A stretch of DNA of 64,000 nt from Sipunculus nudus (lineage: Eukaryota; Annelida; Sipuncula; Golfingiida; Sipunculidae): the NCBI GenBank assembly GCA_026874595.1, contig CM049315.1, positions 39,882,164-39,946,163 on the forward strand, in the 5' to 3' direction. Below the pieces are notes generated by a model. That model had not been told where the DNA came from. It saw only the letters and a program-made list of their open reading frames with translations, and did no database searches. The stretch's first letter is position 1, and every line of letters begins with the position of its first letter. The position numbers and the translations under genes were made by a program. This document shows, one piece after another, positions 21,980-33,206 of the stretch.

Positions 21980-23879
21980 AATTTTTCATTTTTAAAGCAG
22001 GAGAGCATTTGCATTAAACTTATTGGCTACTTTGGTATCCTGTTAGAATAAATATGTTTAAACTAAAACTTGAAATTATAGATGAGTGTAATATACATGT
22101 ATATAATTAAAACGCAGCTGATTTTTTTTTCTAGACCATCGTTTACCTTTTTCAGCTTTGACTAGGGCTTCCAAATTCGGCACACGAATCATCGGTGGGC
22201 TCTGTTACGACAAGTATGTTTTACTGTGCTTGATTTTTTTCCTATTAAGCTTCGTAATTAATATTTTAAATATTTTCTTATAAGGTGCCCCTATTTCTTT
22301 TGTGCTACAAGGTGCCCAACGCATGTAACGCTTTTTCAGGAGGCACCTTTGGGATTTCTTTGATTTCGAGCTCACTGGCCTGTTTAGACCATGGTCAGAG
22401 CGCATGTTCTGTCCAAAGAGCGTTTTTGTGCAAAATGCGGTCACGCGGGTGCACTATAATCCTCATTGATCCCCATATCTATTATAATGCCTCCAAAGGA
22501 AGTTTACTTTCTCAAAATGAAGTAAAGAATTTTAATCCAAAGACCACACGACTCCGCTTTCAATGCGAGGGCTTTTCGGTTTGGTCATCACTGGGGACTG
22601 AGACCAGTCACGTGGCCACCGTTCGACAAATTTTTTTATGGGTTGCAGGTATGTTGATTTTATACATTCGCACGTACATTTCCATGATATCCATAATTTT
22701 GACACTTTGGTCAATTCATGTGTGTTTTCAAGTTTGTTTTAAAAGCCCTACGACTTAAATACTATTGCGGGGGAGGGGGAGGTGGGGGTTCACACATATT
22801 TATTAAGATCCGCCGTCTGTAGAGAAGAACCCATGAAAAACGAAAACATATTACCTGTACAAATCAAAAATGAAAGTGATTCTATTAACAAACTATGTTC
22901 TGTAATCCCCGAGAAACAAGATTATGTAGTCGGAGCCTACAAACCTCCGCCAGATTCTGCTTTAATATCAGTCATGTGTTCACGTTTATACGTTTCATAA
23001 ATGAACACTGTCATGCTACTAACACGGGTTTACCTTGCGAATGGAGGAACAAACACATACGAATAAGCGGCTTCCACACGTGTGTACAAAGGAATGGTCC
23101 TTTGTCATAATAAGAAAAATTTTATTGTTATGCTTATGATAACCCCAAACTTTTTAATGGGCTTTTGATTACTTTAACCAAGTACAAATGTTCAGCAAAA
23201 ACCGTAGCTAACTTTTTGCGTTAATTTAAGAGGTAAAGCAAGGAACCAAGACTTAAGCTTTTTCTTTGCCAAAGACTTGCACCGAAAGAATTTTTTTACC
23301 TGCCTTTTATCTGGGAGAGTTGTCACTTTTCGATTAAACCTGCTTATTTGATGACAATCTACAAAGCTCAGGACAAATTCATTTAATACATTTGGAATAA
23401 ACTTTTTGTTAAAATAAATGTCTTTTCACTTTGGCAGCTGTTCGTTTTCGGGTGTAAGAGCCTTCAACGCCTTACATGTGTCTGTAAACATGCCTCAACT
23501 GACAACTAAACACATCGTTTTTCGTTATTTCCTCATAGTTTATAATTTTTTTACAAAATAACTTTCATAAACTTTCTCTTTGCTATAGAAATATAATTTC
23601 TTCGAATAATTTTCACAGTAGGTGACCTCTTTATACAATCAATTGTTGTTTATCGATCTAAAAATTCGTACACCCTATATATAGCTGACGTCTTTTTCCA
23701 AAACATATTTCTTTATTTTATTTCCTGAATAAAAAAAAATGTGCCATTCTTTGCTAATATTATTAGGGGAGGGGTAAATAAATCACGTTTAAACAAATTG
23801 CTCATGGGCCATGACGCTAACTTAAGTTGACTCGGTGCACATGTATTGTATTAATGTTATAATTTAACCATAACTTTAT
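21561..23879. other. Unassigned DNA, with (TA)n near 21950-21980
   Basis: The AT repeat near 21950-21980 may mark the LINE's 3' tail. A 157-codon plus-strand frame at 22285-22758 and overlapping minus-strand frames are not recognised and show no domain. A G-rich stretch lies at about 22769-22789. No gene is called. Confidence 0.4.
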
Positions 23880-24545
23880 TTTAGGTTCCCATGAGATTTT
23901 TCCAAGGATCTCCGTGGATGTTATGTTAGGAGAGTCCAGGCCTAATGGATACAATGTGTGCCCTGTCTGACTGCTATTTACCATGCTTCTAGACAGTATC
24001 TTGCAGAATATAGGTCACTATGACCTAATTTAAAATTTCAAAGGTGATTTGCCCAGGACCTACTCCAAATACTTACAGTTTTTACCCATCTGACGTTCAA
24101 GGTACTCAAAAAATGCTTTTGGCCTGTAACTTGCAGGTTTCCAATGGGATTAGCCAAGATCACCCTGGATGTTGTGTTAGAAGATTTTTGGGCTTCAGGA
24201 TACAATTTGTACCCTATCTGATTGTATTTGAAATGTATTATAAGAATAAAGAAACCTAATTACAGGATTAAAGGAGACTTGCCAAGTACCTCCCTGGTTT
24301 AACAAAAGAAGGTTCCAAGAAAATTGGTAAAATTATTTACCTTAGCTGTCTGTCTTATTGCTCAGATTCAAATATTTTGCTCATACCTGACATGGAATAG
24401 CATATTGGGTCACCATGACCTAATTTTAGGTTTCAAAAGAGATTTGCCTGGAACCTCCTAGGATGTTTCGGCAGATGATTCTAGGCCTAATGTATAGAAT
24501 TTGTGCCTATCTGACATTCAAGGTGCTTATATTACATCTTTTTCC
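23880..24545. repeat. Diverged tandem repeat, ~250-bp unit, about 2.5 copies
   Basis: Landmarks recur in order. GGTTCCCATGAGATTTTTCC and GGTTTCCAATGGGATTAGCC start at 23884 and 24136. A phrase around GGATACAATKTGTRCCC occurs near 23945, 24196 and 24490. GACCTAATTT...TTTCAAA occurs near 24024, 24254 and 24418. The units have diverged greatly, so the array is old. It is non-coding. Confidence 0.65.
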
Positions 24546-24664
24546 AATGGCACACAGCCAACGGTTATGTTTTGTGCAGGAGAAACGGACAGAAAACCGG
24601 CAAAAGGTGATCGCTATAGCTCAGATTACTAAATGTCAGCTGAGCTAAAAAGATCTCGCGGAGA

Positions 24665-24775
24665 GCTCAGGATTAAAATACTTTACAGGGGATCGAACCC
24701 GGATCGCCAGCAGTGAGCGCCGAGCGTTGTGCCCCTCGACTATCCATACCCATCCACTCGACTGTCCAGGCCAGC
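24665..24775 (-). mobile_element. tRNA-derived SINE head (candidate)
   Basis: On the minus strand a B box GGTTCGATCCC (24698-24688) is a perfect consensus match. A weaker A box TAGTCGAGGGGC (24742-24731) lies 44 bp upstream, the spacing of a tRNA gene. The cloverleaf is not convincing enough for a real tRNA and no tail or target duplication was defined. A tRNA-derived SINE is the best reading. Confidence 0.45.
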
Positions 24776-25993
24776 AGATTTGTATTCCGTCAGATAAGAC
24801 CCCTGGCGTAGGTCTGAACAACAGGTCGCATCCGAATAGTCTGCTATAATTTCAAACCGGCTTTTCTTTAAATTGCTGATGGTCTCTACTTGTCTGAATA
24901 ACCAGTACGGCAATCGTAATCATGACTTGAGCAAATCCTTAACTAAATAAAGTTAAAATACAACAAAAGTTTTGCTTATAGTTCACGTAAACAATGTCTA
25001 AATTAATACTAAGGACACAAACATTAAATTGAAAAGGACACTACAGGTATAACAACTTTCCCTTACCTGGCAGGTGACGCAGGGGAGGAGGGGGGCCTTG
25101 GTGGGATAGGAGTTGGGGGGGGGGGGGGGGGTAGATGGATGGCTGTCGCCATCCAACCTTACAAACCTTGACAGTGTTTCTGCTCAGATCCCTTTGTCTA
25201 TAAGCTTTCCGATTGATGACTGCTCACAATATTAGCTTTCCATAAAATTATAGACAAATTACTTGTTAGTTGTTAATCTATTGTTTTGTCTTCTTCTTAA
25301 AGCATGTTTCATGGGCACCACACTGTGACGACAAGAAGAATTGCCAAATATTCATATGGTCTTTCAAATATCTGCAGACCAAAGAAAAATGGATAGAACA
25401 TTTGATTCGAGGACTGAGCTTCTAACGAATTTTATGTGATTCAAATGTTCAAAGTTCGAGATATAAGGACTACATGCTATACTGTAACATATTCAGTTCA
25501 GCGGGACATCTAAATTGAAGCTCGTGGTTGAAAGAAGCCGACCTCTACCCATGGCATCCAAGATCATGGATAAAAGTAGAGTACTCACTGACTGGGCTAC
25601 CCACGTCGTCCACACGTCCTCAGCCATTAGCTGCCATTTACCGAGGTATATGCCCGTACTTCCCGCGGTTCGGGATCGATACTTCATGGACAGCTGTAAG
25701 AACCAGCAGTGCATTAGGGAACGTCTGCTCGCCGCTGAATTAACCATTAACGTGAGCGGCTGGTAAGATGGAGGAGGAAGAGACGAAATCCGCCATTAAT
25801 AATGATACGGGTATATGCTATACATATTTAACTTTGGAGTGGTGGCTCGGTAGCTATTACATTACATTCATTACATAAAATCTCGCTGAGTCCAAACTTG
25901 CTTGAGTTATTAAATCGAGGTAAAAGGAAGAGTGTGCAGCGAGGTTACCGAGATTTTCTCTAATATAATGTATTACGAGAGGTTATGATTTCC
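24776..25993. other. Unassigned DNA with a GC-richer pocket
   Basis: A G-run lies at 25115-25131. A GC-richer pocket at 25490-25790 has overlapping open frames of 71-84 codons on both strands; none is recognised. Confidence 0.4.
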
Positions 25994-26016
25994 TACACAC
26001 ACACACACACACACAC

Positions 26017-26060
<44 letters not shown>
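25994..26060. repeat. (AC)n-(AT)n compound microsatellite
   Basis: An AC repeat (about 25994-26017) runs directly into an AT repeat (about 26019-26060). Confidence 0.96.
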
Positions 26061-26063
<3 letters not shown>

Positions 26064-26979
26064 TATATACACTGTTTTATAACTCAAATCTAAAATTAAG
26101 AGGAGAAAATCGTTATAGTATATCAAAAGTTATTGCTCTATATAAGGATGTGGGCGTTGACAGTTTAATTTGTGACCGTGCGGTTGTGGGTTCGCGTTCA
26201 CTTCCAACCGCCACACGCGAAGACGCTGCCAGAGGTCTTCACCACCAGGTCTAGCCCTTTTTACCCTTAAGTGAATATGTACTATTCATGAACGGCTGGC
26301 AGATGTAGAAACGAGAAATCCCCTAGCGCCTCTTACAGCTGCTCGGGGATAATTCCCCTTGAACACTGAGGAAGGCTACAAGATGAGGCCCTCAAGATGA
26401 AAAGAAAGTCTGACAGCGTCGATGATATCAAACTACAAACCCTAGACATGAATGTATGGTGAACCTCGTGCATAATTAGTTTATCTAACGTCTATAAAGA
26501 GATAGGCTCCACAATCAAATAGAATATAATGTTTTAAATAAACACCTACTTAAAGGATTCAAAACCAATGAATTTTCATCAGTGTCTTCCTCTTAACTAC
26601 ATTCTACTACATAGATTATCGCGGCAACTCTTTATACTAAGATCAATACAGGCATATCTACTTTAACTTACCTGTACATCAAAATATTTTACCTGTGACT
26701 GTACTAATATATATTTTAGAGACCAAACCGAAATGACTTATATACCACTTCTATTTTCTCGCCACCTACTGATTAAAAAACATCATGCATTATACTCAAA
26801 ATTAAATTTAATAACAAGTTGAAATTTGCTACTCCGTCTTACAGTTAGACATGAACTGGATAAATAAATTTAACTTTTAGTTGAATCTGCCAACTGGAAG
26901 GTAAAATATAAATAACCCCCAAAAAATTGCAAGGAATTGTTTTATGGTGATTTTCTAAACTGCAGGACAAGCTTGACAA
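26061..26979. other. Unassigned DNA
   Basis: Around 26180-26210 the sequence GTGGGTTCGCGTTC has weak B-box similarity, without a convincing A box. Otherwise nothing is recognised. Confidence 0.35.
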
Positions 26980-27294
26980 TAAATATAAAGTTGAACATAA
27001 TTGGATTCGGGGAAAGTTGTTATTTTCAAAATAACGTCCAAGATGGCCGCCAAGCCCACAGATGGCCACAAATTATTTAAATTATTTAGTTTTCATCATA
27101 GAGTTGTAATGTTGGTATCTACTACTAGGTTTAAGGGTCAATAAACCCATTGAAACCAACAAACATAAAATTACGTATTTATGTTACTGACAATTCCAGA
27201 ATGGCGTCCAGCAAAATGCCCTTTTCTCTAAAGGGGATGGCTTTCAAGGTCTCTATAAAAGGATGCTGGCGAGATTCGGAGATCAGGCTCTTGG

Positions 27295-27297
<3 letters not shown>

Positions 27298-27336
<39 letters not shown>

Positions 27337-27337
27337 A
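27298..27337. repeat. (GA)n microsatellite followed by G-run
   Basis: A pure AG repeat of about 30 bp runs into a run of G. Confidence 0.96.
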
Positions 27338-28561
27338 GGCGATGTTTCATCAACTGCTCATTGATTAGAGTTTGTGGACTGACAGCTATTAGAAAAAGTG
27401 GCAAATCATTCCCCATTCTATATCTTTAGGTCTTTGAATTAACTATTCTATTATTGGTTAGTCGTCGAATACAAATTACATAGACATACCAAACTGGGGA
27501 TAATCAGTAAGTTCTATTGCTGGCAAGCATTGATGTAGGTCCTGATATTGTTCTAAAGATGGCCAGAGCTGCCTCTTGATATAATGATGTAGCTGTAGGA
27601 GTTTGATATTATACCAGCGTTTTTTTTGACCTGGTAAACTGTACACATGCAGCATTTCATACAGCAAGAGAATCGAAGATCAAGGATGGTGATTTTGCAC
27701 TTGACTTTCATCAGATAAATAGTAACTTCTTATATATAATTGTGCTTTAAACATGCCGCTCATCGTGCAATCCTAATTCAGGTAGACCTAGCTATTTTGT
27801 TCCTGAGTGTCTTGGAGTAAACACCTTTGTTACTTTATTTACTTTATTTTTAAATAAAAATGCGCCAGTTTTGGCCGTTTTCAATTTACTGGTGGCCTTC
27901 GTGGATCCAATGTTTGCTATTTTAGAATACCAGAATGAAAAGTTCTCATTTGTAGACACTAAGCCTAGTGGCGGACATCAGACTGTCATCACAGAAAGCA
28001 CAGGAACTCCTCCTTGCCCTATTACCGTAATTTTTTTCGGCTTTAATCTTGGATGCTATCTTGGAATAATTGGTTACCTGCATGTTACAGTTTATTTGCC
28101 AACATGTGTAACACTCGACAAATAATTAATCCTAAAATTGGTACGTATAAGGCAAAAAAATTAAGATTAACTTATGAATATTGAACGTAAATGACGTAAT
28201 CGACACCTTTTTTGACGCCATCTTTGATTTACCAGTCAAATGACTACAAAGCGATGCTTCACAAACCAATAAATGTAGATACCTAAATTGCAACTCTATG
28301 ATGATAAAGGGCTTAGATTTGTCTGTTGGTCCCAATATATTTCTTGACCCCCCCCCCCCCCCACTCCCTCCAAAAGAAAAAGAAAAAAAACCCTAGGAGC
28401 AGATACCAAAATTACAACTCTATGATGAAAAATGAATGATTAATGGCAATTTTGTCTAGACTTAGTTGCAATTTTTTACCTCATCTTGGCGTTCCAATTA
28501 AAAAAGTATGATTTTTTTTGGTTGGTTCCAATGGATTTCTCGGACTCAAAAGAACTAGTAT

Positions 28562-28713
28562 TGTTACGAAAAAAATGGCTCAGTGGAAAACAGTGGGCCG
28601 ATCCCGATTTCGAACCAATGTTGGTGGCGGAAGTCCGGCGTACCAACCGCTTCCCTAGATAACAAGCTTTACTAGCGAGACAGTTCGGTCCGCTTTTAAG
28701 TCACCCCGTAATA
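28562..28713 (-). repeat. 3' LTR of the TRIM, diverged
   Basis: Aligned with the other LTR through CGGTCCGCTTTTA, GTCCGGCGTACCAACCGCTT and GGGCCGATCC. Its first base pair has decayed (TATTACGGGG instead of TGTTACGGGG). The A box (TAGGGAAGCGG) is preserved; the B box has one or two changes. Confidence 0.8.
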
Positions 28714-28812
28714 CACCCCCTCTTCAGAGCGTTCTGCTATCAGAACAAGACTAATTATCTCAGGAGTCTCACTTTGGTCAGCTTATTCCCTGGGCCACAA
28801 AGTATTACCGTC

Positions 28813-28830
28813 ATCCCGGACGAGCCCCGA
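28813..28830 (-). promoter_or_regulatory. Primer-binding site, tRNA-Pro type
   Basis: The minus strand reads TCGGGGCTCGTCCGGGAT. This is complementary to the 3' end of animal tRNA-Pro including CCA at 17 of 18 positions. It lies three bases inside the 5' LTR, where a reverse-transcription primer site belongs. Confidence 0.85.
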
Positions 28831-28833
28831 TTT

Positions 28834-28989
28834 TGTTACGAAGACAAATTGCTCGGGGGAAAATAATGGGCCGATCCGGGATTCGAACCCCTAACGGTGG
28901 CGCACAAGTCCGGCGTACCAACCGCTTCGCTAGCAAAGCAAGCTTCACTAGCGAGATAGTTCGGTCCGCTTTTATGTCACCCCGTAACA
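28834..28989 (-). repeat. 5' LTR of the TRIM, with Pol III A and B boxes
   Basis: On the minus strand the LTR runs TGTTACGGGG...TTCGTAACA. Inside it TAGCGAAGCGG (28932-28922) fits the A-box consensus TRGCNNAGYNGG. GGTTCGAATCC (28889-28879) is a perfect B box. The start-to-start spacing of 43 bp is that of a tRNA gene. Both boxes point in the direction of the element's transcription. Confidence 0.8.
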
Positions 28990-29240
28990 GTATAAGATAC
29001 AAAAATTACAAATCTATGATGAAACATGTATGATTTATGGAAATTTAAGGACTTGTCGGCCATTTTGGAACCCATCTTGGATTTACAAGTATTATTTATA
29101 CGTAAGAATTGTTAAGATGATTCCAAGAGATTTCTGGACCCAAAAAATTAGTAGTCGATACCAAAATTACAACTCAATGATTTTTGTCATGTGAGTGGCT
29201 TGGCGGCCAACTTGGACTCCATTTAAAAATAACAGCTTTC

Positions 29241-32187
29241 ACCGAGTCCAGTTTTGAAAGATTGTTAAGTGTATGTGTATCCTATATTACAGATAATCAC
29301 CATAAAATAATTACTAGCAATGGGGGGGGGGGGGTTTCAGTTATATTTACCATATTTTGACCCATCTACAATATCACATACATGTATGAAGAAAAACTAT
29401 AACCATTTGTCCATTTTTAACATTAGTTGAAGCACATTATAATACTCTTTCTTACATGCAGGTGTGTTTTACAAAAGAATATCCATTAAACATCCATTAT
29501 CTGTTGCCTAAAGCCCATTAATTCAGTGTAAGAAAAGTAAATCTCACAAAAACATGACGATCAATGTAATGTATAGAACATGGTTCATATGAGCATAATA
29601 TGCACAAATGAGCAGGAAACAATTTTTATCCAGGTATGAACTTTAATAGACAGTGAAATTAAACACGGATTTAATAACTTTTGCCAGACAAAGCGTCGAT
29701 ATACTCGACATTTATTTTTTAGAGGAAAACATGTGATTATTTTTTGTTCGCACAAAAGAGTAAAGGAACTAATCGGGCATGCTCAAAAATCCGATACATA
29801 AATTTATAGCTCAGTTGCAATAACTTCTGCCATGCGTCATAGATAGGTTACGTAGGACGTGTCTCATTTATTGATTACTTCCACCGGCGTCATACAATAT
29901 GCTCACAATATTTCAGTATAAAGCGGTTTGATGAATCCTTTTGTTGTATGGAGCACAGAAGCACTTCTACGCTTTTCTTAAAACAACTTGTGGACAATTT
30001 CATCAAATTTTACTAATTTCTCGATAACAAATTAATGTATTTTACAAAACATTTTGCAATCTTTTCAGTAATATTTTACCTAAAAACCCGTCCTTCTGTT
30101 TTCCTTAATATAATATTAAAATGTTTAAATTTCATATTAACTAAAAATGATCAATTTATATATTCTGATATCATATTTTAGTCGATAAATTTAAAACCAT
30201 GAAATACAAAATTATTATCTGTTTTGAAATTTATACTAAAAGAACAGTTGTACATAGATTTGGAGAATATATCACATTTTAAAATTTAAACCAGATTCAA
30301 ATTAAAAATATATATATTTAATTTAGTATTAAGAAGGAAAACTGCACACAAAATTTGGTTATCAAATTGCAAGTTTTAATTTTTAGTGTAAATTGTAGAA
30401 CAGTTTTAGCTCGTGAAATCATCTCTGACACCCGTAATTTGACATAATTGACCGCAAATATGTCTACACCCAACATGTATAAAATTATTTTCTGATTAAC
30501 AGAAGATCTTTGCAGAGTTTTGTAACTTTTACAAGACTTTATGGTTTATATATGGTAAGTAAACACATATTGGTATTCTTTTGGCCGTTTTTTTCAAAAG
30601 CGATTGAAAAAGCAGGCATGCCAGCAATTAGATTTTCAGGACCCTATAGGAGTGGTTACAATAATCTGAAAACTGTCGTGCAGTGGCGATTCATACCGTC
30701 ACAGTGATCTCTTTGGACACAGCTAGTATTCTTAACATGTGTACAAACCAAATCGTAAAACCAATCTCTATGCTAACCTATGGCATTTCGTGCCCCCCCC
30801 CCCCTTTTTGTCCGCATGACGTCATTCATATGATCCAAGGGAAACACGATTCTCAGACTTGCAGAATCTTGCTCTAAATGCGACTCTGCTGGATAGGACC
30901 TTTTTTTCCTGCAATGCACTAGAGCTTTAATACACACCAGCAGCGCGAGTATAAATATGGTAAAGAGGGTTAAGTAGTCTGTTAAATCCGTTGGCTAACC
31001 ATTGACAAATTAGATGATTACACGGATGTTTTTCTTGTAAGAATTTCATGGAACATCGAAGCATGCGCGAACCATGTGCAATGTGAATAGAAGATGTTCC
31101 CATAAATGACGAATTTTTTGTTTGGAGTTTGCCGGTCGAAACAAAAAGTCCCGGCCGTCCCACAATTCCTTACTGGAGCAGGTTCGTTTTGAGTAGGAAC
31201 GACCTCTGTCGGAAGGGTGATATGTTTCTATGCGTTCAGAAATTCAATGGAAATTCAGGAAGTAAACATACTAATTAACATAGCATCTTTTCGTACGTGA
31301 CGGGTACTTTAAGGAGGGAGACAAAATATCTAACGATTGCCTGTTTTATACCGGAATCAATAATAGCGATATTCGAAGTGGCTTTCAAGCAGGGAAGCCT
31401 GGTTCAATATGGAGTAAACTTTTGCTTCCGCATGGAGAATGTTATCTCTTTTTCAGTATTGCTTTGATGCCACTCAATCGTCCTGGTTAGTTTATCTCTC
31501 GTTGGAGGTGTAAAACCACCACTAGTATGCCGGGAAATTAACGAATCATTTAGGAGGAACGTGGTTCGCCGGGGGAAAATATTAGTCCTGATTCAGCGGA
31601 AAATGAACAAAATGACATCCCAATTCAGAGCATCTTAAAGGTTTTCAAAGTACATTAGACTTGTAAAGGTTTTTATGTTCCATTGTGATGGAACCAGCAA
31701 CAAAGAGTGATTGACTTAGGGCTGCCTCTCTAGAGAATTGAATTTTCTGAAGAGGCAAAAGTAACGCTTTAGAAACGTCACAACAAAGTTGCTACCAACG
31801 GAGGGTGATTGATTTAAGACCAAGTGTTCTCAGAATCCAATAACAATCAAATCAAAAGTTGTCTATAAAATTTGCGAACATCAGTCTGATGTTCTTATCT
31901 CATAACGTTAGAAAATTTCCTCCGTCGGGCCTAATGTATGGTGTGTAATATACATGGACGTAAAGAATGTATATTTCAAGTTAATTTTAAAAAGAACAAC
32001 TGCAGCAAGATATTTAGCCCCGAAAGACTGGCATTCGCTTTCTACTATACAAAGAAAATCGCCGATTCTGACATAAATAAAAACCAGTTCAAACTTTATA
32101 TCTTTTTACGTAAGTGAATTGTAATTGATAAATACGTTGTAGAAAGTGATAAAGAAAGGGGGCCTTGGAGAGAGATACAATGAGTAG
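29241..32187. other. Unassigned DNA, largely AT-rich
   Basis: A G-run lies at about 29321-29334 and a C-run near 30793-30804. The stretch 30000-30480 is very AT-rich. A 78-codon minus-strand frame at 30927-31163 is not recognised. No gene is called. Confidence 0.4.
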
Positions 32188-32395
32188 GGATTCTTCTTCA
32201 TATTCTTCCTCCTTTTCTTCCTATTGTTCTTTTTATGCTCATTCTCCTTCTTCCTTTTCTTCTTCATTTTCTACTTTCTTTTCTTCTTCTTCTTCCTTTT
32301 CTTCTTCGTCTCTTTTCTCCTTATCTTCCTCATCTTTTTTTCTTTTTTTCCTTCTTCTTCTCTTTCTTCTTCTTTTCCTAATTCTCATTATGCCA
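32188..32395. repeat. Polypyrimidine (TTC/CT-rich) tract
   Basis: About 200 bp of the plus strand is almost only C and T, mainly TTC and TTCC words with a few A and G interruptions. It produces spurious serine/phenylalanine-rich frames on one strand and lysine/glutamate-rich frames on the other. Such tracts can form triplex DNA. Confidence 0.9.
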
Positions 32396-33206
32396 CAGTG
32401 AAAATGTGATTTTCCTCGAGTTGTATATAAGAACCTTACCTGAGACTGACTTTTGGGAAAGAGCATTTTTCCTAACATCAGAAAAATAGTAAATTTGTCC
32501 AAACCGATGGCATTATATATTTGATATGCTTGGTACTTGGCATGAATTGTCTTGGTATCTGATTTATTGGGGAATGATATGGGAACCTGATACATTACAA
32601 AGAAGTTCTTTTCAGTAGGATCTAGGTCAAACGTATGAGTGTGCAAAGCATTTTGCTCCTGCATGATCGTTTCTTGAAAATGTTTCTTAACAGAACATTA
32701 TCAGGTTTACTATGGTATATTCTAATTTTCTGTTTACAATATTCAAAAAGCACTTGGTGCTGTGCCCGTCTTCCTTGTACCAGTTAATTCACTTAATCTC
32801 ACTAAAAATCCTTGTTTCACTGATTATGCACTTTTTAGTGATTACAATATTTTACAAGACTAAGAGGCACATACTTTGATAAACCATTTTCTGCATTTTA
32901 TCTATGGTTCCTAATTACCCAATGGCTTATTTAAAGAATATTTCATGGCAACTCTCCTATTTTTAATAAGTTAATTTGAATGTTCCAACCAGGTAACTTC
33001 ATCCTTTGATTTTTTATATCATATATCCATGTGATGCATGTATCTAAACATATGTGTCATGCACCGTGACTTATTTGTTTTTAGTACATTCACCGCGTTA
33101 CACATAATTGCCGAAGGGCTATTTAAAATATCTTAATATGTTAATCTTATAGGTATTAGAAAACAATATCCTATCAAGCCTTTCTTTTATCAAGGGAGTT
33201 TTTATC
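32396..33206. other. Unassigned DNA
   Basis: No recognisable gene or repeat. The lysine/glutamate-rich minus-strand frame reaching to 32664 owes its length to the polypyrimidine tract. Confidence 0.4.

Larger units (their letters stand above)
28562..28989 (-). mobile_element. TRIM (miniature LTR retrotransposon), 428 bp
   Basis: Two direct repeats, 28834-28989 (5' LTR on the minus strand) and 28562-28713 (3' LTR), flank a 120-bp interior. The outer ends are TGTTACG...CGTAACA and the element is bordered by a perfect 4-bp direct repeat GTAT (28558-28561 and 28990-28993). Three bases inside the 5' LTR is a primer-binding site, and directly before the 3' LTR is a purine tract GAAGAGGGGGTG (28725-28714). 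There is no coding capacity, so mobility would have depended on another element's proteins. The LTRs differ at roughly a fifth of positions, so the insertion is old. Each LTR also holds tRNA-like A and B boxes, which is unusual. Confidence 0.85.
26980..29240. repeat. Diverged repeat field with CCAAAATTACAACTCTATGATG units
   Basis: A unit containing ATACCAAAATTACAACTC and TATGATGA recurs at about 28277, 28403, 28992 and 29160 on the plus strand, and inverted at about 27090-27135. Accompanying words include GATTTCT.GGACYCAAAA and CATCTTGG. The copies are diverged and irregularly spaced, which suggests an old dispersed or tandem family. An LTR element sits inside it at 28562-28989. The field also includes a (GA)n repeat and a C-run near 28349-28363. 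Frames in it are short and unrecognised. Confidence 0.55.

Noticed and set aside
22285-22758. 157-codon plus-strand frame
   Set aside because: No domain, codon pattern or splice context; overlaps other frames of similar quality.
24688-24742. Real tRNA gene
   Set aside because: A and B boxes are present, but no convincing acceptor and anticodon stems; read as a SINE head.
25493-25766. Overlapping 71-84 codon frames on both strands; minus strand has acceptor-like TTCTTACAG and donor-like GTGAGT giving a 105-bp exon
   Set aside because: No recognisable protein in either strand and no partner exons found; insufficient to call a gene.
28879-28932. Stand-alone tRNA-derived SINE or tRNA gene
   Set aside because: The boxes lie within a direct repeat that has TG...CA ends, an adjacent primer-binding site, a purine tract and a 4-bp duplication, so an LTR is the better reading.
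30927-31163. 78-codon minus-strand frame in a less AT-rich pocket
   Set aside because: No similarity I recognise and no flanking gene evidence.
32165-32664. Serine/phenylalanine-rich and lysine/glutamate-rich frames
   Set aside because: Translation of the polypyrimidine tract and its complement.
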